Shown: positions 37,632-46,366 of the stretch, in pieces
Position numbering within the stretch: position 1 is the first letter of the stretch
Layout of the letters: each line of letters opens with the position of its first letter
Assembly: GCF_025244765.1 (NCBI RefSeq)
Contig: NZ_CP104209.1
Location: forward strand, 2,052,501 to 2,116,500
DNA from: Empedobacter stercoris
GTDB lineage: Bacteria; Bacteroidota; Bacteroidia; Flavobacteriales; Weeksellaceae
Length of the DNA stretch: 64,000 nt
Direction of reading: 5' to 3'
Made by a program: the position numbers and the translations under genes
The notes under the pieces: generated by a model
The model's input: the letters and a program-made list of their open reading frames with translations, nothing else
Database searches by the model: none
Told to the model about the DNA's origin: nothing

Positions 37632-38518
37632 TCTTCATCTGTAAAATTAAAGATATTATATACTTTGTTTTTTATGATTTCTTCCAACTCTTTAAAGTCT
37701 TGCATACTTTTTTTTCTTTCCAAAATTTCAGTTGCTAAATTGTCAAAAAAACAATATTCTGTATAATCTAATTTTGGTATTGGAAAATTAACGACATATT
37801 GACCTAGCATTCGGTATTGCCTTTGTTGTAATTGTACGACATAATATTTAACAAGCTGTTTGCCCAATTTTGAATTTAACACACCTAGAATATACTTTAA
37901 TTCCTTAACATCCCCAGTCATGATGTATGCAGTATTTAAAGCAATACTTTTTTCTTCATCATACGAAAAGCACGGAAAATCGTAACCTTCATCTGGATTG
38001 TCAGTCATTATTTCAATATATACAATTTTCTGTTTAGAAAAATCCTCCATATAAGCTATCGTATCCTGTGTTTCAAACCATTGATTATTAGTCTTTTTAC
38101 GACTTCCTTTATCTCCAGTTTGTTTTAATCTATCATATCCAAAACTCATAAGGTGCTCTTTTACAGCAGGATATTGCTCAATATCTATTTTCAAGCTTGG
38201 GAAAGTTGTAATTATATATAAATCAGCGAATTCATAAGAATAACGTTTAATATCACGTCCCCTAAGTAACGGTCGTATAATTTCAGCACTTTTTGGGTCT
38301 TCGTCAATTAATTCTTTCCTCTTTTCACCAGTGAGAATAAACGCCTCGTTAAAACCAGTTTTTATTCCATAATTGATGTTTATATCCCACTCTTTAAGAG
38401 GTGTGCCAATAGCTTCTATTTTCTGCTTAATTTGTTTTTCAATAGGAGAAAGTACAACCCAACTTTCGCTTGTTTTAAAATCAGTTTGGTGAGCAAATTG
38501 TTCAAAATAAATGCTCAT
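37607..38518 (-). CDS. Silent alternative target-recognition domain
   Basis: 303 residues, homologous to the C-terminal 290 of the restriction-modification enzyme: SIYFEQ start, IGTPLKEWDINI, then DPKSAEIIRPLLRGRDIKRY and NFTDEEIDFIE at the end. The middle part (residues about 100-240) is unrelated to the expressed copy, as expected for a different DNA specificity. It starts at the inverted repeat and has no methylase part, so it should be expressed only after inversion. Confidence 0.8.
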   Translation of the reverse strand: MSIYFEQFAHQTDFKTSESWVVLSPIEKQIKQKIEAIGTPLKEWDININYGIKTGFNEAFILTGEKRKELIDEDPKSAEIIRPLLRGRDIKRYSYEFADLYIITTFPSLKIDIEQYPAVKEHLMSFGYDRLKQTGDKGSRKKTNNQWFETQDTIAYMEDFSKQKIVYIEIMTDNPDEGYDFPCFSYDEEKSIALNTAYIMTGDVKELKYILGVLNSKLGKQLVKYYVVQLQQRQYRMLGQYVVNFPIPKLDYTEYCFFDNLATEILERKKSMQDFKELEEIIKNKVYNIFNFTDEEIDFIELQ

Positions 38519-38580
38519 TTTACTGTTATATTAAATGTCTATATTTATTTTGTACAATAAGTATTTAATTTAAACCATTT

Positions 38581-38601
38581 TTGTATAAAAAATTTATACA
38601 A
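38581..38601. promoter_or_regulatory. Palindromic operator or recombination site before the invertase gene
   Basis: TTGTATAAA AAA TTTATACAA, perfect 9-bp arms, ends 1 bp before the invertase ATG. It may be an autoregulatory operator. Confidence 0.45.
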
Positions 38602-38602
38602 C

Positions 38603-39223
38603 ATGATATACGGATATATTAGAGTAAGTACTGATAAACAAACAGTAGAAAATCAACGATTTGAAATCAACCATTTTTGTGAAAAGCAAGACATTATAGT
38701 TAGCCGTTGGATAGAGGAAACCATATCAGGCTCAAAACAAGTCGATGACCGAAAGCTAGGAAAGCTTCTCAAAAAAATGAAAAAAGATGATATTCTAATT
38801 TGTTCAGAGTTGTCTCGTCTTGGGCGTAATCTCTTAATGATTATGGGTGTTTTGAATGAATGTATGAATCGAGATATACAAGTTTGGACAATTAAAGATA
38901 ATTATCGTTTAGGAAGCGATATTAACTCAAAAGTTTTAGCCTTTGCATTTGGACTATCTGCCGAAATTGAAAGAAATCTTATCTCACAACGCACAAAAGA
39001 AGCTTTAGCACGTAAAAAAGCAGAAGGGGTTATTCTTGGTCGTCCTGTAGGGAGTAAGTCATCTAAAACAAAATTAACCGGTCAAGAAAAAAAGATAAAA
39101 GAACTATTAGATAAAAATGTTTCTTATAGTGCTATAGGGCGAATATTGGGAGTACATAGATTAACTGTTACAAGTTTCGTAAAGAATAATCCAGAATTAC
39201 TTATTTCAAATCCAAAATTATAA
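38603..39223 (+). CDS. Serine recombinase (DNA invertase / resolvase family)
   Basis: 206 residues. The catalytic Ser is in MIYGYIRVSTDKQTVENQRF; further resolvase segments are ICSELSRLGRNLLMIM, FAFGLSAEIERNLISQRTKEAL and GVILGRPVGSKS, then a C-terminal Hin-type HTH (VSYSAIGRILGVHRLTV). The size suits small invertases such as Hin/PinR. It lies 86 bp from the right repeat of the invertible recognition-domain segment, so it is the obvious candidate to flip it. Confidence 0.9.
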   Translation: MIYGYIRVSTDKQTVENQRFEINHFCEKQDIIVSRWIEETISGSKQVDDRKLGKLLKKMKKDDILICSELSRLGRNLLMIMGVLNECMNRDIQVWTIKDNYRLGSDINSKVLAFAFGLSAEIERNLISQRTKEALARKKAEGVILGRPVGSKSSKTKLTGQEKKIKELLDKNVSYSAIGRILGVHRLTVTSFVKNNPELLISNPKL

Positions 39224-39314
39224 CAGTACTATAAATTCAAGAAATAGTTAATTTCTAAAGACTTTAACTTTTACCACGACACCATGTAGCGTTTTATTTA
39301 GTCAACTTTGTAGA

Positions 39315-40583
39315 ATGATGTATGCTTTAGTTGATTGTAATAATTTTTACGCTTCATGTGAACGTGTATTTAATCCTACATTAAATGGTAAACCTATTGT
39401 GGTATTATCTAATAATGATGGATGTGTTATTGCTCGCTCCAATGAAGCTAAAGATCTGGGTATTCCTATGGGAGCACCTGCCTTTGAATATGAAAGCCTT
39501 TTTAGATTGAAAAAAGTATATGTTTTTTCCTCTAATTACCCTTTGTATGCAGACATGAGTAATCGTGTAATGACTATCCTTCAATCTTATTGTCCAGATG
39601 TAGAAATTTATTCTATTGACGAGTCTTTTCTACTGTTTAAAGGATTTGAGAATTTTAATTTGATTGATTACGCGCAGGATATAAAAAGAAAAATTTATAA
39701 TCTTACTAAGATTCCTGTTTGTATAGGAATTGCACCTACAAAAGCTTTGGCTAAAGCAGCTAATCGGATTGCTAAAAAATTCCCGAATCATCATGATGGT
39801 GTTTACATGATAGATTCTGAAGTGAAAATTGAAAAAGCTTTGAAGTGGATGAAATGTGAAGATATTTGGGGAATAGGACGTCGCTTATCCAAACGTTTAG
39901 CCTATATAGGTTGTAAAAATGCTTATGATTTTACAAGGTTAGAAGATGAATATATTAAACGTAATTTTTCCATTGTTGAATTGCGTTTAAAAAAAGAACT
40001 TTTAGGCGAAAGTGTATTAAAATTAGAAGAAATTCAGCGAAAAAAATCGATTGCAACTACTCGTAGTTTTGAGAAGACAATTAATGACTATGATAATTTA
40101 AAAGAACGGGTTTCTACTTTTGCTATTTCGTGTGCAGAAAAACTTAGAAAAGAAAAATCAAAATGCAACATCATTACCGTTTTTGTTATGACCAATCGTT
40201 TTGATGAAAAACAATCTTTTATTTCTAATAGTCTTAGTACAACCTTAGATTTTGATACAAATTCGAGTATTGTCTTATCGAAAGCCGCTTTGTTTTTATT
40301 AGATAAAATAGTACCATCTGAAGGAAAAGTCCCTGATTATAAAAAAGCAGGAGTAATTGTATCAGCTATAACACCAGACGATCAAGTACAAATGAATTTA
40401 TTTAATAATGAGTCACCAAAACATAAAGCGTTGATGGCTGTAATGGATCAGCTAAATTCAACGTATGGAAATCATATGCTTATATTGGGTTCTCAAGATA
40501 CCCGCCGAAAATGGAAAATGAAACAAGAGCGATTATCTCCATGTTATACTACAAAATTTACAGATATTTTAAACGTTTATTAA
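39315..40583 (+). CDS. umuC: Y-family DNA polymerase V subunit UmuC
   Basis: 422 residues, the usual length. Metal-binding Asp in YALVDCNNFYASCERVF and the pair in YSIDESFLLF (about 102) are present, plus CIGIAPTKALAKAANRIAKK and the HhH region (WGIGRRLSKRLAYIGCKNA). It does error-prone translesion synthesis. The order umuC then umuD, with abutting genes, is the reverse of E. coli but common in Bacteroidetes mobile elements. Confidence 0.95.
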   Translation: MMYALVDCNNFYASCERVFNPTLNGKPIVVLSNNDGCVIARSNEAKDLGIPMGAPAFEYESLFRLKKVYVFSSNYPLYADMSNRVMTILQSYCPDVEIYSIDESFLLFKGFENFNLIDYAQDIKRKIYNLTKIPVCIGIAPTKALAKAANRIAKKFPNHHDGVYMIDSEVKIEKALKWMKCEDIWGIGRRLSKRLAYIGCKNAYDFTRLEDEYIKRNFSIVELRLKKELLGESVLKLEEIQRKKSIATTRSFEKTINDYDNLKERVSTFAISCAEKLRKEKSKCNIITVFVMTNRFDEKQSFISNSLSTTLDFDTNSSIVLSKAALFLLDKIVPSEGKVPDYKKAGVIVSAITPDDQVQMNLFNNESPKHKALMAVMDQLNSTYGNHMLILGSQDTRRKWKMKQERLSPCYTTKFTDILNVY

Positions 40584-41042
40584 ATGGTACAATTTATTCA
40601 AGCCCCTAAATTTTCAGACGAATTAATCAATATACCGATTAAAACAGATGGTGAAAAAAGATTTGTTCAATTTTTCGGTGATGTTTCAGCAGGTTTTCCT
40701 TCTCCTGCAGCAGATTTTGTCCAAAATAACATTAGCTTAGATGAAATTTTATTAAACCATCCAGAGGCAACTTATCTCAATCGTGTCGGTGGCGATAGTA
40801 TGTATCCTGAATATCTAAAAGGTGATTTATTAATCATTCGATCTGACATAGAACCAAGACATCACGATGATATTATCGTTTCGGTCAATAACTCAGAATA
40901 TACATTCAAACGTTTTGATGCAGTAAATAAACAATTAGTTTCTCTAAATTCTAAGTATAAAAACTGTATACAATTAGAAGAAGAGGATGTGGTAATCATA
41001 TTAGGAGTTGTAACAGATTTAGTTAGACATAAAAGAAGATAA
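40584..41042 (+). CDS. umuD: UmuD-like S24 peptidase / SOS mutagenesis protein
   Basis: 152 residues. Autocleavage region VSAGFPSPAADF (Ala-Gly), nucleophile Ser in GGDSMYPEYL and the general-base Lys in YTFKRF are all present. It should be cleaved on RecA filaments and join UmuC as Pol V. It starts directly at the umuC stop. Confidence 0.93.
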   Translation: MVQFIQAPKFSDELINIPIKTDGEKRFVQFFGDVSAGFPSPAADFVQNNISLDEILLNHPEATYLNRVGGDSMYPEYLKGDLLIIRSDIEPRHHDDIIVSVNNSEYTFKRFDAVNKQLVSLNSKYKNCIQLEEEDVVIILGVVTDLVRHKRR

Positions 41043-41048
41043 ATTAAT

Positions 41049-41225
41049 TCAATTTTTTATTAGAGAAGCATAAAATAGTTTGGTTTTTGGGTAATGAAAA
41101 AGACCATTTACCAGGATCATTATATTCAAAAAAGAACTTAAAAAACTTGTTTTTTTATACAGTTCATCCTCTTGTAAAGCTTCCATATTCTTTACAAGTT
41201 CTTTGAATGATTTTTTTGCATTCAT
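41049..41225 (-). CDS. Short ORF after the TonB receptor gene, possibly frameshifted
   Basis: 58 residues from the ATG at 41225 (MNAKKSFKELVKNMEALQED). After about residue 35 the frame becomes hydrophobic and Leu/Phe-rich. The alternative frame after the T6 run (FFEYNDPGKWSFSLPKNQT...) reads like a better protein, so a frameshift is possible. It lies at the end of the minus-strand receptor/acyltransferase group and has an imperfect copy of the shared operator in front. Its leader-like N-terminus might belong to a small peptide precursor; that is speculative. Confidence 0.4.
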   Translation of the reverse strand: MNAKKSFKELVKNMEALQEDELYKKTSFLSSFLNIMILVNGLFHYPKTKLFYASLIKN

Positions 41226-41282
41226 GACTAACAAGTTTTTGGGTTACACCTACTCGTTGTTGGCTTTTCGGTTTCCGCCATT

Positions 41283-43643
41283 CTATAATCTTCCTTTGTT
41301 ATCGTTACCTTGTTGAACATTTCTTTCGTTGAATTTTCCTTTATTTTTGAAAGTATAAATAAGCATTAATACAAATGAGCGTGTTACTCTCTTTTGGTGA
41401 AATCGGAAATCAAAGTTTTCGTAATAGGATGTGTTTTTGTCTCTTGATGTATTGAAAACATCTTCGCACGCAATTCGGATTAATCCTGCACCGTCTAAAA
41501 TATTTTTCTGTAATGCTAAGTCTAATTGGTATTGTTCTGCTCCTTGTGTTACGCCGAATTGGTTTTTAGAGTAAAAACTATTATTTACATCTAAGAAAAA
41601 GGTTTTGCTAAATTTAACTTGTGAATAAGTTGATATATAAAAAGAGAATCTGTCGTTTTGTAAGTTTTGTGTTTCAAAATTATAATTCCAACCTCCTAAA
41701 GAGATATTTGAATAAAGCCAACTTGTCAAATCACCATAAAAGGAATAATCAAATCCCAAATTTCTCATTTTCCCAAAGTTTTGCGGTTTATAATAACTTA
41801 TGTTCCCTTGTGTTGTATAAACACCCATAATCATGTCGTTAGTGAAATCAGCATAAAGGGAAAACGATTGTTTTTTTCGTTGATAGGTTAAATCAAACTT
41901 GTTTGTGTATTGGGGGTGTAAATTTGGATTACCTATTTGATATAGAAAATCGTTTTGCTTTATGATAAATGGATTTAAGTCTCGAAAACTTGGTCGTTGT
42001 ATTCTTCTCGAATAAGAAAATGAAAGGTTTTGATTTTCTTTAATTTGATAGGCATAGAAGAAATTTGGAAACCAATCAAAATAGTTTTGTTTTACTTCTG
42101 TGTTATTTACAAAATCGTTTCCTTTTAAGTCAGTATATTCTGTCCGTAAACCGATTTTTAGTTGATGCTTTTCTTTAAGTTTTGTGGAAATACTTAGATA
42201 ATTTGCTAAAACATTTTCGGTATTTTCAAAATTTTCTTGTCCGTCAGCAGTTAATTCCCAATCATTTTCATACAGATATGTGTTCAATTCATTTTCTCTC
42301 GAAACATTGGATAATTTTGCACCAAAACTAAATTCTAAATTTGACTTCAACTTTTGGTTCCAATCTAATTGGATGTTGTAAAAATTAGATTTTGCATCTG
42401 TCAAAAACCTATTTTTATTGTCTTCGAGATTTCCGAATGTATATCGGGTGTCAACTTCGTTTCGATTGTCAATGGTATTGTTTCCTATGTCGGCTATAAT
42501 TTTAATTTTACTGCCCAAACTGTCTAATTTGTATGAGTAGTTCGCAACAACGTCCCAAAAGATATTTTTGTTGAAATAAATTGATTTATTTTCAGAAACA
42601 GCATTTAAATCAGGATTATAAACTTCAAGATTTTCCCAACCATTTCTATCTATCGTTCCATGTGAATAATATATTTCAGTTCCGATTTCGTGTTTTTCGT
42701 TCGGGTAAAAAACGATGCCGGTTGTTGTGTTGAAATTTTTATTTTGATAATCGGTTTCACCCCCATTCTCATTTCTTCCATTATTATTGTAAAAACGAGT
42801 TGTGGAATTAAATTTGGATAAATTTGCGTCATCACGATAATTGAATTTGTTGTAGATATTCCATTTCTCTGAACCGAACTGATTGGTAATCCCTCCAGAG
42901 TAAAGTTGGTTTTCTTCGTTTCGGTGCATATAAAAGGTTTTAATGGTTGACTGAAAACCTGTCGGTGGCTTTTTTAAAACTATATTTATTACTCCACCGC
43001 TATTAGAGGCATCTGTTTCTGCTGATCCAACATCTTGTATCTCTATACTTTTGATATTCTCGGAATTGATACTACTTAAATAATTGGATAATTCTTCTCC
43101 AGACATATTCATTTTACGACCGTTGACTAATACTAAAACACTTTGGTTTCGTAATAAAATGCTTCCCTTAGAGTTTACTTGAAGTTTTGGGCTTCGTTTT
43201 AGAACTTCTAAACCATCGTAACCTTGTTTGAGTGGGCTGTTTTCTACATTGAAAATGAATTTGTCATATTCTTGCTTGAAAATCGGTTTAGTTCCTACAA
43301 TAACTGCATCTTGTAATAAGATACTTGTATTTGTTATTTTAATATCCTTGAGGTTTGTGTCTTCTTGAATATTGATTTCTTCTTCATACAATATCTCTCC
43401 AAAACTCTCGGCTACAAATTTGTATTTTGACGGCACAATGAAAAAGTTAAACTTTCCATTTTCATCACACGATTCCGTTAAAACGAGTTCTTCGTTTTCA
43501 TAAATAATTACTTCAATAAAACTCAAAGGAGTATTTTTTTCATCCACAAACCGTCCTGAGAGAGAAACGGTTTGTGCATAAACAGATGTTATAAAAAAGA
43601 ATGAAACTAAAATTAATGTCTTATGTAATAAAAACTTATTCAT
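41283..43643 (-). CDS. TonB-dependent-type outer-membrane beta-barrel receptor
   Basis: 786 residues. Signal peptide ending VYAQ, a carboxypeptidase-regulatory-like domain (about 27-105), a plug (LLQDAVIVGTKP, SILLRNQSVLVLVNGRKMNM, ASNSGGVINIVLKKPP), then a 14-stranded OMP_b-brl_3-type barrel (IQRPSFRDLNPFI). The C-terminal tail GNDNKGRL is typical of Flavobacteriia. Substrate unknown. It lies 59 bp behind the acyltransferase gene and shares its operator motif, suggesting import or sensing of a related small molecule. Confidence 0.85.
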   Translation of the reverse strand: MNKFLLHKTLILVSFFFITSVYAQTVSLSGRFVDEKNTPLSFIEVIIYENEELVLTESCDENGKFNFFIVPSKYKFVAESFGEILYEEEINIQEDTNLKDIKITNTSILLQDAVIVGTKPIFKQEYDKFIFNVENSPLKQGYDGLEVLKRSPKLQVNSKGSILLRNQSVLVLVNGRKMNMSGEELSNYLSSINSENIKSIEIQDVGSAETDASNSGGVINIVLKKPPTGFQSTIKTFYMHRNEENQLYSGGITNQFGSEKWNIYNKFNYRDDANLSKFNSTTRFYNNNGRNENGGETDYQNKNFNTTTGIVFYPNEKHEIGTEIYYSHGTIDRNGWENLEVYNPDLNAVSENKSIYFNKNIFWDVVANYSYKLDSLGSKIKIIADIGNNTIDNRNEVDTRYTFGNLEDNKNRFLTDAKSNFYNIQLDWNQKLKSNLEFSFGAKLSNVSRENELNTYLYENDWELTADGQENFENTENVLANYLSISTKLKEKHQLKIGLRTEYTDLKGNDFVNNTEVKQNYFDWFPNFFYAYQIKENQNLSFSYSRRIQRPSFRDLNPFIIKQNDFLYQIGNPNLHPQYTNKFDLTYQRKKQSFSLYADFTNDMIMGVYTTQGNISYYKPQNFGKMRNLGFDYSFYGDLTSWLYSNISLGGWNYNFETQNLQNDRFSFYISTYSQVKFSKTFFLDVNNSFYSKNQFGVTQGAEQYQLDLALQKNILDGAGLIRIACEDVFNTSRDKNTSYYENFDFRFHQKRVTRSFVLMLIYTFKNKGKFNERNVQQGNDNKGRL

Positions 43644-43700
43644 TAGGATAGGTAATCAAGCAACTATTAACACAAACCTAATAATTGTCATGTTTAGCTC

Positions 43701-43720
43701 GACTACCCAATTTTGTAGTT
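43701..43720. promoter_or_regulatory. Shared palindromic motif, copy ahead of the TonB receptor
   Basis: GACTACCCAATTTTGTAGTT, 17/20 identical to the motif at 44427-44446, followed in both by a CTT-GT-GGCTAA stretch. It overlaps the last codons of the acyltransferase gene and lies 58 bp upstream of the receptor ATG. A probable binding site of the neighbouring LuxR-type regulator (inferred). Confidence 0.5.
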
Positions 43721-44383
43721 TCTTTGTTGGCTAATATAGTTTATATTAGGTCTAAATAATTGAAAATGATTTTCTAGTAAGTGAAAAGGAACAAGATTGT
43801 AGTTTGTGGAGTAGAATGGAAGCAATCCATCTGTGGTCATGGCGACAGGAATGGTTTCTGACCCTAAATAGTCTATTGATTCTCCAATGACTTCCGTAGT
43901 TATCCCCAATAAATTCAAAACTCTGAGCAATTTGCTATCACATTCCGCAAAGACAATGCTACCTTTGTTTTGACAAATTGGGTGTATGGCACAAACCATA
44001 AGTCGTTTAAACAAGTTTCTGTCTTTTATATCCTTTCTGATGGCAAATCTTCCTATATGCCAAACTTTTGAATTTGAATCATTCATAAAATTCAAAGGGT
44101 TAATATCAAACATTTTCTGAATGGGTAAGGTATCTATATAGTTCCATTCTAAAGTTCTTATAGAGCCGTTTATGTTTCCAAATTCATCTTTAGACATATA
44201 AATTTTTGAATTTGAAAAGTATTTCCTTTCCTCAAAATAGATAGAATTTATGTCATCTTTACAATCAATGGATAATTCACCATTTGTATGATGATTGAAA
44301 TTTTCAAAGACGATAAATTTTGATAATTCCATCAACTGGTTGTCGGATTTCAACAACTCAAGATTATTGGCTAATCGGTTCAT
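43703..44383 (-). CDS. LuxI/FeeM-like N-acyltransferase (GNAT fold)
   Basis: 226 residues from the first real ATG at 44383; an upstream TTG would add six. The core VWHIGRFAIRKDIKDRNLFKRLM recalls the ELSRFAV-type strand of acyl-homoserine lactone synthases and N-acyl amino acid synthases, with CNQKGSIVFAECDSKLLRVLNLLG-like continuation and a substrate region ending PFYSTNYNLVPFHLLE. It should join an acyl group to a small amine. It is divergent from a LuxR-type regulator and 59 bp before a TonB receptor, suggesting a signal-type metabolite. Product unknown. Confidence 0.6.
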   Translation of the reverse strand: MNRLANNLELLKSDNQLMELSKFIVFENFNHHTNGELSIDCKDDINSIYFEERKYFSNSKIYMSKDEFGNINGSIRTLEWNYIDTLPIQKMFDINPLNFMNDSNSKVWHIGRFAIRKDIKDRNLFKRLMVCAIHPICQNKGSIVFAECDSKLLRVLNLLGITTEVIGESIDYLGSETIPVAMTTDGLLPFYSTNYNLVPFHLLENHFQLFRPNINYISQQRNYKIG

Positions 44384-44426
44384 GGTTAAGTGTTTTCTCA
44401 AATTTACTTTGTGTAAAAAAGAAAAT

Positions 44427-44446
44427 GACTACACAAAATTGTAGTT
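44427..44446. promoter_or_regulatory. Shared palindromic motif between acyltransferase and LuxR genes
   Basis: GACTACACAAAATTGTAGTT with an ACTACA/TGTAGT palindrome, in the 112-bp divergent region. Matches 43701-43720 and, more weakly, 41226-41263 in front of the short ORF. Confidence 0.55.
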
Positions 44447-44495
44447 CTTGTGTGGCTAAAGTTTGTAACTTTGTTAGAATCCCAATGAAAGACCA

Positions 44496-45254
44496 ATGAA
44501 AAAGATTGATGATTTCTTTTTTGAGCGTAATACGGTTAATGAATTATCTAATGATGAGTTATGTCAGTTAGATGATTATTTAGAAACGGTGAAAGCATTG
44601 GCTAGAACTATTTACACAAGTATATATGTTATAGATTATGAAAAAAAGGGATTCGACTATGTGTCTGACAATCCCCTTTTTTTATGTGGAAATACGGCAG
44701 AAGAAGTACAAAAAATGGGTTATGGGTATTATCTCAAATATGTTATAAAAGAAGATATAGATTTATTATTAAAGATAAATACAGCAGGATTTGCGTTTTA
44801 TGATAAAATACCGTTTGAAGAAAGAAAAAAATATACCATATCTTATGACTTTCACATAAAAAATCAAGAAAATAAAGTGATTTTAATTAACCAAAAACTG
44901 ACTCCGCTATTTCTTACAAAAGATGGTAAAATATGGAAAGCTATCTGCGTGGTATCGCTTTCTTCTGAAAAAAATTCAGGTAATATTCGCATTTACAAAA
45001 AAGGAAGTAATGAAAAATACGAATTTGATTTATCTGAAGAGGTGTGGAGAGTGGGACAGAAAGTAGAACTCTCAGATAGAGAAAAAGAGATTTTACAACT
45101 TTCCAGTAGAGGATTTACCATTAATGAGATTGCAGATAATATTTTTATAACAGCAGATACGGTAAAATTTCATAGAAAAAACCTTTTTGAAAAATTAGAA
45201 GTAAGCAATATTTCTGAGGCGATAAACTGCGCCATCAATAATAAGCTGATTTAG
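44496..45254 (+). CDS. LuxR-type transcriptional regulator with PAS-like sensor
   Basis: 252 residues. Residues about 35-165 look like a PAS sensor (VIDYEKKGFDYVSDNPLFLCG, then DIDLLLKINTAGFAFYDKIP); residues about 187-250 are a LuxR HTH (ELSDREKEILQLSSRGFTIN, IADNIFITADTVKFHRKNLF). Divergent from the acyltransferase gene and convergent with the ThiF gene (4-nt overlap). Probably senses redox, a ligand or the acyltransferase product and acts on the shared palindrome. Confidence 0.85.
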   Translation: MKKIDDFFFERNTVNELSNDELCQLDDYLETVKALARTIYTSIYVIDYEKKGFDYVSDNPLFLCGNTAEEVQKMGYGYYLKYVIKEDIDLLLKINTAGFAFYDKIPFEERKKYTISYDFHIKNQENKVILINQKLTPLFLTKDGKIWKAICVVSLSSEKNSGNIRIYKKGSNEKYEFDLSEEVWRVGQKVELSDREKEILQLSSRGFTINEIADNIFITADTVKFHRKNLFEKLEVSNISEAINCAINNKLI

Positions 45255-46009
45255 TTTTCGGCTGTACCTAAATAATAAAATTCGGGAAAGATTTTTACAT
45301 CTTTTCCTGTAGCAATTCTAAAAAGAATATTTGAACAAATAGCAGCAACCAACCAAGAACCAACTGAAAGTTGCGGAGGCGGTAGCGATGCATCTTCTTG
45401 TAAGTATTTTTCTACAATGTTTTCTAACCATTTTGTTGGTGTACCTTTTTCTTTTAGTTTCTTAAGAAAGAACTCGACAATGACAATTTCATTTATTTTT
45501 TCTTTGTTGGTTTGTAATGATGAGAAGTTTAGACTTTGCGGTTGTATAATTGCCACTAAACTAGCCCATCCCAAATTATAAGGATGTAAAACAGGAATGG
45601 ACAGGGATTGGCATTTTACATCGAAAAGCAATGGAATATCGGAGTCGAAGTCTAAAGCATTCACGGCAATTTTGCAGTCTTTTAGAAATTCATTAATGTT
45701 TTCTGAATTTATGAATTGATTATAAATTTTGATTTGTGCATTTGGGTTTATTGCAAGTAGTCTTTCTTTTATCGAATTCACCTTTTCTTGACCAATGTTA
45801 TTAATCACATAGTTTTGTCTGTTCAGATTTGATTTTTCAACTTGGTCTCCATCAATGATAGTAATTTTTTCAAAACCTAATCTTAAAATACATTCAGCGA
45901 TATTACTCCCAATTCCACATCCCGCTAATAGAATAGGGTAGTTTTTAATTGTTTCTTGCTCTTGAGCTGTAATGTATATTCTATTTCTACTGTATAAATT
46001 TTCATTCAT
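45251..46009 (-). CDS. ThiF/E1-like adenylyltransferase
   Basis: 252 residues. Nucleotide-binding GCGIGSNIAECILRLGFEKI with the following IIDGDQVEKSNLNRQNY (Asp and Arg-Gln of E1 enzymes) mark a ThiF-fold enzyme. NALDFDSDIPLLFD is the later catalytic-loop region. No CxxC zinc motif and no E2 or ubiquitin-like gene is nearby, so it may adenylate a peptide or small carboxylate. It ends inside the stop of the LuxR gene; functional link to the acyltransferase cluster is inferred. Confidence 0.75.
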   Translation of the reverse strand: MNENLYSRNRIYITAQEQETIKNYPILLAGCGIGSNIAECILRLGFEKITIIDGDQVEKSNLNRQNYVINNIGQEKVNSIKERLLAINPNAQIKIYNQFINSENINEFLKDCKIAVNALDFDSDIPLLFDVKCQSLSIPVLHPYNLGWASLVAIIQPQSLNFSSLQTNKEKINEIVIVEFFLKKLKEKGTPTKWLENIVEKYLQEDASLPPPQLSVGSWLVAAICSNILFRIATGKDVKIFPEFYYLGTAEN

Positions 46010-46033
46010 TGCTTAAGGGTTTAAGTGGAGAAA

Positions 46034-46093
46034 ATCAGCTCTTTTTGCATTTTTGTAGAGATAGAGCAGAGGGAAAATGCAAAATGTGCTGAT
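46034..46093. repeat. Inverted repeat upstream of the ThiF gene
   Basis: Arms ATCAGCTCTTTTTGCATTTT (46034-46053) and AAAATGCAAAATGTGCTGAT (46074-46093) pair with three mismatches. It marks the left end of the cassette array, between the last attC-like element and the ThiF start. Role unknown. No gene is seen in 46010-46366. Confidence 0.4.
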
Positions 46094-46164
46094 AGCGTGG
46101 ATGGACTCTTTTTTTGGTGTTTAATTAAATCCGAAAATTTCGTTAATTTTTCAAATAGCATTAC

Positions 46165-46356
46165 CGCTAACGGAAAAAGTATTGGCGAAGTGCGGGCAAA
46201 ATTGGACGGAAAGTTCAATTCAGAACCGAGCGAAGCCGATGCTTTTTCATCTTGATAAAATTACTAAAAATATCAATATGAAAAGCAGCGGCGGCAAAAA
46301 AAGCTGGATTTTCAATTTTGCACTTCCTCCCGCATTTTGCCAATACATTGTTATGT
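46165..46356 (-). repeat. attC-like element E1 (long class, 192 bp)
   Basis: Bounded by CGCTAAC (46165) and GTTATGT (ends 46356). Stem GTATTGGCGAAGTGCGGG pairs fully with CCCGCATTTTGCCAATAC using two G-T wobbles on the + strand. An additional inner hairpin (GATGCTTTTTCAT / ATGAAAAGC) marks the long class. It is the 3' site of the dGTPase/nucleotidyltransferase cassette, whose first bases (TTATGTGCA) match its TGCACATAA end. Confidence 0.75.
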
Positions 46357-46366
46357 GCAGTAATTT

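Larger units (their letters stand above)
36178..38517. repeat. Predicted invertible segment with 20-bp inverted repeats
   Basis: TGAGCATTTATTTTGAACAA at 36178-36197 recurs as its exact reverse complement at 38498-38517. In both places it encodes the same amino acids (SIYFEQ) at the same point of the recognition domain, so inversion would swap one recognition domain for the other in frame. A serine recombinase gene starts 86 bp beyond the right repeat. Confidence 0.8.

Noticed and set aside
38603..39223. Serine recombinase as the cassette integrase
   Set aside because: Cassette junctions at G/TT with foldable single strands fit a tyrosine integrase; this enzyme sits beside inverted repeats of its own segment.
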